Source: Ailanthus altissimus (Eukaryota > Streptophyta > Magnoliopsida > Sapindales > Simaroubaceae). From it: a stretch of 64,000 nt of DNA. Shown here piece by piece: positions 56,976 through 64,000 of the stretch. The stretch's first letter is position 1, and each line of letters begins with the position of its first letter. The notes beneath the pieces are model-generated. The model did no database searches and was not told the origin of the DNA. It was given only the letters and a program-made list of their open reading frames with translations. A program made the position numbers and the translations under genes. The stretch lies in NCBI GenBank assembly GCA_946807835.1, contig OX327699.1, positions 3,465,001 through 3,529,000 on the forward strand, written 5' to 3'.

Positions 56976-59757
56976 TGACAGGATCCACCCCGAGACCCTC
57001 TACTGTAGATGCCAGCGGCCCTGCCGGGCACCTCGACGTAAGTTTCTCAGAATTTAACTGGGTAAGTTGAGAAATTCCTCAAGGCGAACCCCCTTTTTTT
57101 AGTTCTTGCTATTATTGAGAAAATCTTGACATATACATAAAAATGACATCTTAATTTTTTTTTTTAAAAGGAGCAGAGTTTCCCCTGGTTTTTTGATAAT
57201 TCAGTACAAAACCTGCAAAGAATTACACTTCTCAATACTGCCAAATAGGACCTTCGGTCATTTTCAAAATCAATCCAACTCAACTCGATAATTTCATTTA
57301 AATCACAAAATGAGCATACTCATAAAAAGTAAAAACGATCATCATAATATTAAAATCTCTTCTTGTTGGTTCAAAACATACATACAAATACATATGCCTA
57401 TAACTACTATGCAGAAAGCAAAAGGGGTGCTATTTAGCACTTTTACATTTACAAAAATGTTCTTTAAATTTGGACTACTAATTAGCAATAGGAAAATCAG
57501 GAGTTTGCATACGGAGACTTGCACTTGGGAAGGGGGTTTAAAAAATATAAAACAAAAAACGAGTGAGCTAAAGGAGCTTAGTGAGTGCATTTAAAACTTC
57601 AATTAAAATAGTATAATGCATATATAGTAAATTCTAAAAGGCATGCATAAATCATGCTTTCAAAACTGATATAAAGCTGTAAAACGGTTTCTAACATCAT
57701 ATGCCAATGAAATCTTGCCGAGCGGGTTTTATTTTATTTTTGGAAAACAATATTCAAAATCTATACAACATAATAAGTAGCATGTGCATATAAATGCATA
57801 ATATGTTATCAGTAGATCAAAAACTAGTAAAGTTCTCGCTCGGCCATTTTCTTTCTAAACTGTACCAATGATAACCTTAAAGCTCTATACTCACGCAGCG
57901 ACTCAACCAACACTGCACACGTGAGTAGTTCATGGGGCACCTCAACTAGCAACAGCTACAGTGACATCTCAAGACATCTCAATGGCTATGCAGCGAAATC
58001 CTACATCGTATACATATAGCGAGACAATACCATGTACATATAGAGCGACTCATATGACTCGACATCCTGACTACTCGGAGTTAGTGACACACCCCATAAC
58101 CTGCCCATGTGTACGGGATATACTGGCAGGGTCTAATACAATCACCACTACTATAATCTGAGGGTACCAATGGCTTTGAAACGGACGCAGTAATTTAAAA
58201 ACTGTTTCTTAAACCGAACATGTAAAAGCATATTTATGGATATATATCAAGATCATAAATCATGTTTATGCATTGAAAGCTCATAAAACATAAATTTTCA
58301 TTATGTGAAAACATAATAAACGAAAGATAAAAAAAAATGGCAAATTTTCACTCACAACCGCTCCGCGCTCAATTTCGTTCTAGATTTCTGCTCCTGTTAT
58401 CGCTCTCGGTTTTCTTTACCTACGCGCCATAAATGACATTTAGAACCAAATCGAATACTAGAATTGCGTTTAACTACTAAACGCCCTAATCGGCATTCAA
58501 AGCCCGGATGCATACTACTTTTCGATTTTCATTTACGGAGTCATTTAATCTAATCTAACTCACCACCCGGCGCCCTAAAAATTATTAAACACCTTATAAC
58601 TTGGTTGGACATAATTGCCCTTCACCTTTTCAAAATGGACAATTAATTATGTCCCATTTTCTTCATTTTTGATTTTTCCATCAACCATATACATTCAACA
58701 TACATAATGCATTATTTACTCACAACAACTCAATCAAAACACCACTCAATCCCTAACTTTCCTAAAGTGGCAGAATTTCACCCTATGTTTCAACACATTT
58801 CTTTTCTCAATTTCTTGTTCCAATTTCATCAAAATCAAGCTAATTTCATTCTAATGCCCTAATTACAACCAATTGAAGTCTCTACATTCAAATCACCCAA
58901 AACCCTAATTCTTACCTTGCCAAATTCTTCAAATTGATGACTCCTTCAAGCTCCACACTAGAATTCAACTCAATCTAAACCAAGAATACACACAAGAAGA
59001 TCAATTGAAGTAATCTTGAAAGTTCACATATTTATCTCACAAAACAATACTTTTCTTATCTCTTTTTCTTGAATTTTCACTAATGGAGGCTTTAATTGAG
59101 CTTAGAAACTTATACTTGACCTTCTTATAACTTGATTAAACATGAAAAATCATGGAAAAAAAAAAACTTGAAATGTCATTATAACAGCCCCTCCCTCACT
59201 TGGACGAATTTTGCTCTCTTTTGCTCTAAGTGTTATCTTTTGATCGCTTGAAATTTCTACACACTTTTACCATAGTTATAGTGCTCTCCCAAAAGACCAA
59301 TTTGTCCTTCAACTAACTCAAAATTTCTAAATTATCATTAGTTAGAAACTAAGTATGTAATTGGTTCCTTTGTAACTATCTACTTTGAATAGTCCAATGA
59401 ACTAACTAGAATTTCTAACTTTGCAATCCATGAGATTGTTTCTAATTGGTCCATTCTCTAATATATGGATTGTGTTTCTTAACAAAGACTTGTTCCATAC
59501 ATAACCCTTAAATGAAAATTCATGAAGTAAATTAGAATTTCCTTTTCCAAGTCAATAGAGAAAAATTCCAAAAATTATTCTAGGGTTATTCGACGCTCCA
59601 ACCTCATGTGAAATTACCAAATTATTTCTAATATCTCTCACGTGCACCATAAAAAAATATTTCTAATAGGGTTAAAAATCGGGTAACCCTACGGCGCCTT
59701 CATTGCTCTATACCAAAATCTAGGTGCTAATACTACTAATAGGGATTGGATATTATA
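56976..59757 (-). mobile_element. Family A solo LTR inside the copia PBS
   Basis: 2782 bp, minus oriented, TGACAGGATCC to GGATATTATA, TSD ATTAG (56971-56975 and 59758-59762). The terminal CA-equivalent has mutated (TATTATA for TATTACA) and its TATA region is decayed. Confidence 0.95.
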
Positions 59758-59781
59758 ATTAGAGCTTGGTTCTAAGCAGAC

Positions 59782-60358
59782 ATGGCGACACCCAAGTATG
59801 AGGTAGAGAAATTCAACAGTATGAATGACTTCAATATGTGGATGAGGAAGGTTAGTATGTTATTGGTGAGTCAACGATTAGGCTCGGCATTAGTGAAATC
59901 TTCAGCTCTATCTAGTGAAGAAGAAAAGATGTCAGTGTCATCTATATCTGAAGTAGAAAGAAAGAACATTCAAGAAAGAACTCACAATATAATCGTTCTA
60001 TCATTAAGCGATGAAGTACTAAGGGAAGTAGTAGGTGAGACGACGACGATTGGTCTTTAGAAGAATCATTGGCCAATAGATTGCATATAAAGAAGAAGTT
60101 GTATCAGTTATCTATGTCAGAGGGACACCGATGAAAGATCATATAGACGCCTTCAATAAGATCATTCTTGATCTTGAGTCTATCAACATCAAGATAGAAG
60201 ATAAAGGTAGAGCAATTATCTTACTGAATTCACTCCCTAAGAGTTATAAGAGCTTTATTGATACGCTACTCTACAGTAGAGAGAGTTTAATGATGAGTGA
60301 TATGAAATCATCATTAAACGCAAAGTTATTAGGGAGGCAGATTGAGCGTAATGCATAA
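59782..60358 (+). pseudogene. gag: Copia gag pseudogene (Tork-like)
   Basis: Starts MATPKYEVEKFNSMNDFNMW, the typical copia gag opening, 20 bp after the resumed PBS. An open stretch runs to a stop at 60058-60060. After a frame change, KDHIDAFNKIILDLESINIK, then LLNSLPKSYKSFIDTLLYSR (60131-60358), is the conserved UBN2-type gag core. The Tork-like assignment rests on resemblance to Tnt1-type elements. Confidence 0.85.
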
Positions 60359-60650
60359 AGTTTATCTGTAAGACGAAGGCCCTCATATAGAGATGGAAGG
60401 AAAAATGGCTCAAGATTGAAGTCCATGACTCTTAGGAAGTACTATTGCTACAAGAAAGAAGGGCACTTTATAAAAGATTGTTCAGAGAAGAAAGCACAAG
60501 ACAAGAAAAAAATGGATACTATGCTTGCCTATAATGATAGCTATGACACGCAGAGACACTCATCGCTACTGATGGTAAGAATGTTGAACAATAGGTTCTT
60601 GATTCTAGTTGTACTTTTCACATGTGCCCACATAAGTCTTGGTTTATAAA
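60359..60650 (+). pseudogene. Copia nucleocapsid and protease start
   Basis: The zinc knuckle at about 60434-60475 reads YYCYKKEGHFIKDC, so the first two Cys of CX2CX4HX4C are displaced or lost while His and the last Cys remain. In another frame, near 60600-60650, LDSSCTFHMCPHKSWF is the protease active-site segment, with Ser replacing Gly of the catalytic DSG. Confidence 0.8.
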
Positions 60651-60986
60651 TGTTTAGCCCATTAATGGTGGTAAGGTTTTAATGGATAATAATATTGCAT
60701 GTCAAATGATGAGAATCGGTAGTGTAGACTTAAGTTGCATGATGGGTGAGTGAGAGAGTTGACAGATGTTAGGTATGTTCCTGACCTTAAGAGGAACTTG
60801 ATCTCACTAGGGACATTAGACCAGAATGAGTGTTCCGTCAGGATCAACGGAGGGGTTTTGAGAGTATTAAAAGGTTCTATGGTGGTAATAAGAGGAAAAA
60901 AGCACAAAGGCATTTATGTGATTAAAGGTGAAGTCGTGAGTGGTTCTGCATTATTCTCTGTAGATAATGAGAATATGTAAACTACA
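60651..60986 (+). pseudogene. Copia protease C-terminus and linker
   Basis: PINGGKVLMDNNIACQM is followed by a stop, then an open stretch 60750-60980 with RELTDVRYVPDLKRNLISLG and LRVLKGSMVVIRGKKHKGIY, the segment linking protease to integrase in this lineage. Confidence 0.8.
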
Positions 60987-61850
60987 TTGTGGCATCTTAG
61001 ACTGGCACACCTAGGCGAGAGAAACTTAAAGGAGTTATTTAGTCAAAAGGCGTTTGATAAGGATAGGTTCCAGTCATTAGAGTTTTGTGAACATTATGTG
61101 CTTGAAAAAGTACTTAGGTTGAGGTTTAGTATTAACGAGCACAAGATTAAGAAAACTCTTAACTACATACATTTGGATCTTTGGGGACTAGCTCAGACAG
61201 CTACTCATAGTGGTGCCAGATATTTTATCAATTTGATTGATGACTATTCAAGGAAGCAGTGGGTCTATATGTTGAAGAGTAAAGATCAAGCATTTGATGA
61301 GTTCAAGACTTGGAAGGCTCTTGTTGAGAATCAGACTGACAAAAGGGTAAAGAGGTTGTGAACTGACAATGACATCAAGTTTTGCAATAGAGAGTTTGAT
61401 GGGTTCTATGCCAAGCATGGGATTGCAAGGCATAGAATAGTAAGATCAACACCACAGCAGAATAGCGTAGCTAAGAGGATGAATAGGACCCTACTTGAAG
61501 GGGTTAGATGCATACTTACCAATGTAAAGATGTCCAAGGCATTTTGGGGAGAAACTGTAGTAATTGCAGCTTATTTAATTAATAAAAGTCTCTCATCAGT
61601 AATTGACTTCAAGACGCTAGAAGAGAAATGGTCTGAAAATCCACCTAAGTATGACTAACTCAGAATATTTAGTTGCCTTACCTTTGTACATGTTAAGGAG
61701 GGCAAATTAGAACCTAGAGCTATCAAATGGGTATTTATAGGATATCCTGAAGGAGTGAAAGGATACAAGGAGTGAAAAGATACAAGGTGTAGTGTAAAGA
61801 CTTGACACCACCAAGGAGTATCATAAAGCCATGATGTGACGTTCGATGAG
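60987..61850 (+). pseudogene. Copia integrase pseudogene
   Basis: The zinc region WHLRLAHLGERNLKEL...CEHY has the last Cys changed to Tyr. Core: LDLWGLAQT (first Asp kept), ARYFINLIDDYSRKQWVYML, a stop (an Arg codon turned TGA) at 61359-61361, then TDNDIKF (second Asp kept). NSVAKRMNRTL has the catalytic Glu replaced by Lys (61473-61475). LSSVIDFKTLEEKWSENPPK follows, then further stops after VGYPEG-like IGYPEGVKGYKE near 61750. Enzymatically dead. Confidence 0.86.
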
Positions 61851-62334
61851 ATGACCATGTTGAAAGCCTCCCAAAAAGATGAGAAAGAAGAACTTGTGCC
61901 AAAGGAAAACTTATTACCTGAGTCAATAGAAGTTGAAGTAGAGCCTAATAATAGATCTGATATGCCCCAAAATCAGCACTTCAACAAGGAGATCCTTAGA
62001 AGAACCAAGAATACTGATGACTTCCTCCAAGCCCACCTAAAGAAAAATTAGGACTCATGAGATGGAACTTGAAGAATACTAGATAGCTAGAGACATGCTA
62101 AGGAGAATGATAAACCTACCAATAAGATATGCATAAGCAGATCTAGTTGCTCTTACTTTTAATTTTGCTTACACTCTTGAGTATGATAAGCCTAAAACAT
62201 ATGGTAAGGCTATGAAAAGTGAAAATAAGAAAGAATGGCAGCAGACTATGGAAGAAGAGATTAATTCTCTTAGGAAGAACAATACCTGAAAGTTGGTGGA
62301 GATACCTCAAAAGAAACTAGTTGGGTGCAAGTGA
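61836..62334 (+). pseudogene. Copia integrase-RT linker
   Basis: VTFDE-like start (MTFDEMTMLKASQKDEKEEL) and an acidic, charged linker (VEVEPNNRSD) to a stop at 62049-62051. After that come broken traces of the RT N-terminal KTYxxAMxxExKxEW segment (AMKSENKKEWQQTMEEEINS at about 62211-62270). Confidence 0.7.
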
Positions 62335-63069
62335 GTGTATAAGGTGAAGGAGGGGATATCGGGAATAGAGCCTATGAGATTCAAGGTTAGGTTAGTTGTA
62401 CAAAGTTTTACTCAGAGAAAGGGAGTTAACTTTCATAAGATTTTCTCTCCAGTCGTCAAGCACACATTCATTAGGATTTTGTTAGCCATGTGTGCAAACT
62501 TTGATTTACATCTAGAGCATATGAATGTAAAGATAGCCTTTCTACATGGAGAGCTTGAAGAGATAATATACATAGCACAACTACAAGGGTTTGAAGAGTC
62601 GAAAAAAGAAGTTCATGTTTATTTGCCAAAGAAGTCATTATATAGGTTAAAGCAATCACCTAAATAGTGGTATAAGAGATTTGATGAGTTTATGATGACT
62701 TGTGACTTTAGTAGAAGCAAGTATGACAGATGCGTGTACTTTAAGAACATAAGTTTTGGGATGATGTATTTTCTTCTATACGTCGATGATATATTCGCAT
62801 GTAAGAATATAGGAGAAATACAGAAGCTTAAGAAGCAGTTGAGTGACGAATTTGAGATAAAGGATTTGGGAGCAGCGAAGAGAATATTGGGTATGGATAT
62901 TGTGAGGGAAAGAAGAGATGTCATATTCTTGTCTCAACAGCGATATATACTCAAAATTCTAGATAAGTTTGGTATGTCCAACGCAAAAGTTGTCTCTACT
63001 CCTTTGACCATGCATTTTAGAATTTTAGCAACAAATCACCGACATCCGAAGAGGAGAAGCTGCAGATGA
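62335..63069 (+). pseudogene. pol: Copia reverse transcriptase pseudogene
   Basis: Open 62335-62667 with KVRLVVQSFTQRKGVNF, IFSPVVKHTFIRILLA and MNVKIAFLHGELEE, then a stop at 62665-62667. The next open stretch (62692-63069) carries the catalytic YVDD at 62779-62790 in FLLYVDDIFACKN, followed by LSDEFEIKDLGAAKRILGM and the thumb. A frameshift near 63050 ends it within the STPL region. Both catalytic Asp are intact, though the polyprotein is not. Confidence 0.88.
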
Positions 63070-63790
63070 GTAAAGTACCGTATGTGAGCATTGTGGGGAG
63101 CATCATATATACAATAGTTTGCACAAGATCAGACATAGCACAGACTGTGAGTGTCGTGAGTAGGTATATGAAAAATCTGGGTAAGGATCACTAACTTGCA
63201 GTGAAGTGAATTTTGAGATATCTCAAAAGGACATCAAATTATGGGTTGATGTATAAAAGGGAAGATGACAGTAGTGAAATGGTAAGAGGAAACGTAGACT
63301 CATATTATGCAGGTGATCTAGACAAGAGAAGATCGTTGATGGGTTACGTATTCACAGTGTTTGGGTGTAGTGTATGTTGGAGATCAGTTCTACAACATGT
63401 GGTTGCACTATCTACCATAGAGGCAGAGTACATAGCTATTGGTGAAGCTATTAAGGAGGACGTGTGGTTAAAAGGTATATGCGGGGAGATGTTGGCTAGA
63501 AAAGATGTGAACACCAGTGTATATTGTGACAGCCAGAATGCCATACAACTAAGCAAGTTTCAAGTGTTCCACAAGAGGTCGAAACATATTGATGTGCGGC
63601 TCCATTACATTCAAGAGATTATCCAAAGTGGTGGAGTTATTCTAACGAAGATAGCGTTGTCTAAAAACCCTGCTGACATGTTGACTAAGCTATTGCCCTC
63701 GGTTAAGTTCATCATATGCTCTCACCAAAGTTACAACTTTGTGAGGGTGACTGAAGATGCAGAGATGAGAGATCGAGTTACTTTTTATGG
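63070..63790 (+). pseudogene. Copia RNase H pseudogene
   Basis: Stops occur to about 63212, then an open 193-codon stretch reaches 63794: MRYLKRTSNYGLMYKRE, then NVDSYYAGDLDKRRSLMGYV, in which one acidic residue of the usual VDSDYAGD is Tyr. STIEAEYIAIGEA (Glu kept), CDSQNAIQLSKFQVFHKRSK (Asp kept) and the terminal KNPADMLTKLL follow. The frame ends just before the polypurine tract, so this is the true C-terminal end of pol. Confidence 0.88.
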
Positions 63791-63802
63791 ATGATTTTGA
63801 AT

Positions 63803-63815
63803 CAATGAGGGGATT
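63803..63815 (+). other. Copia polypurine tract
   Basis: CAATGAGGGGATT lies directly upstream of TGTGAGAATA, the start of the 3' LTR. Confidence 0.75.
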
Positions 63816-64000
63816 TGTGAGAATAATGATTGAAAATCATTGGGATATAATTTGGAGAGCAAGCCAAGTGTATAGGGTACGCAATGATCAAAGACAGACG
63901 CGAAAGGAGGCGAAAGATGAAGACGCGGTGCTTAGGTGTGGGCGCTACAGCAACCAGGCTCTGGGTACTGCAACGTAAGGTGACCAGCGCCGCGACACCC
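63816..64000 (+). mobile_element. Copia 3' LTR, cut by the window end
   Basis: Starts TGTGAGAATAATGATTGAAA and matches 56311 onward, including the GC-rich block with GGCGCTACAGCAACCAGGCT (5' LTR: GGCGCTACGGCAACCAGGCT). The short chance frame at 63787-63978 spans the tract and LTR and is not a gene. Confidence 0.88.

Overview
The window is a block of nested LTR retrotransposons from a flowering-plant genome, probably a eudicot (inference). The evidence is degenerate Ty3/gypsy and Ty1/copia gag-pol sequence, many solo LTRs with 5-bp target-site duplications (TSDs), AT-rich spacers, and one broken plant UDP-glycosyltransferase fragment. I found no intact host gene, rRNA, tRNA or CRISPR array. 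Every retroelement reading frame is broken.

One repeat dominates. 'Family A' is an LTR of about 2.77 kb that begins TGTAATATCC and ends CCTGTCA. Ten copies or fragments cover roughly 25 kb, and most are solo LTRs with visible TSDs. It is tied to a gypsy coding region because one copy (8080-13516) abuts an initiator-Met-type primer binding site followed by gag and pol. The domain style suggests a Tekay/Del-type chromovirus, but no chromodomain is present to confirm this.

Layout: (1) 1-8079 is a fold-back gypsy element. A plus-strand arm (gag-PR-RT-RH-IN) meets a minus-strand arm (RH-RT-PR-gag-PBS) at a 15-bp perfect inverted repeat, and the minus arm carries a family B solo LTR. (2) 8080-13516 is the minus arm's LTR, with a second family A LTR nested inside it. 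(3) 13517-15341 is an Athila-like plus-strand integrase end plus a small conserved ORF. (4) 15342-29815 is an Athila-like minus-strand element (LTR, PPT, small ORF, integrase end, then RT start, protease, gag). Its middle is replaced by a four-level nest of family A LTRs with a family B solo LTR (17813-27474). (5) 29816-32506 is an inverted pair of family A fragments. (6) 32507-35149 is low-copy-looking sequence with a UGT85-like pseudogene fragment. (7) About 35150-56070 is a Tat-like gypsy remnant (LTR scars, gag, protease, a 35-bp tandem array, an antisense acidic ORF) that lacks RT, RNase H and integrase. It was hit by a family A solo LTR, a minus-strand copia element, and a second family A solo LTR that itself carries a family C solo LTR. 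(8) 56311-64000 is a Tork-like copia element on the plus strand. A family A solo LTR inserted inside its primer binding site, and its 3' LTR runs off the window.

The insertion order can be read from the TSDs. Family A was active late and repeatedly landed in its own LTRs. The observations most worth following are the small ORF shared by the two opposed Athila-like copies, the fold-back junction, the tandem array plus antisense ORF kept in a polymerase-less Tat derivative, and the GC-rich palindromic blocks that recur in LTRs of unrelated families.
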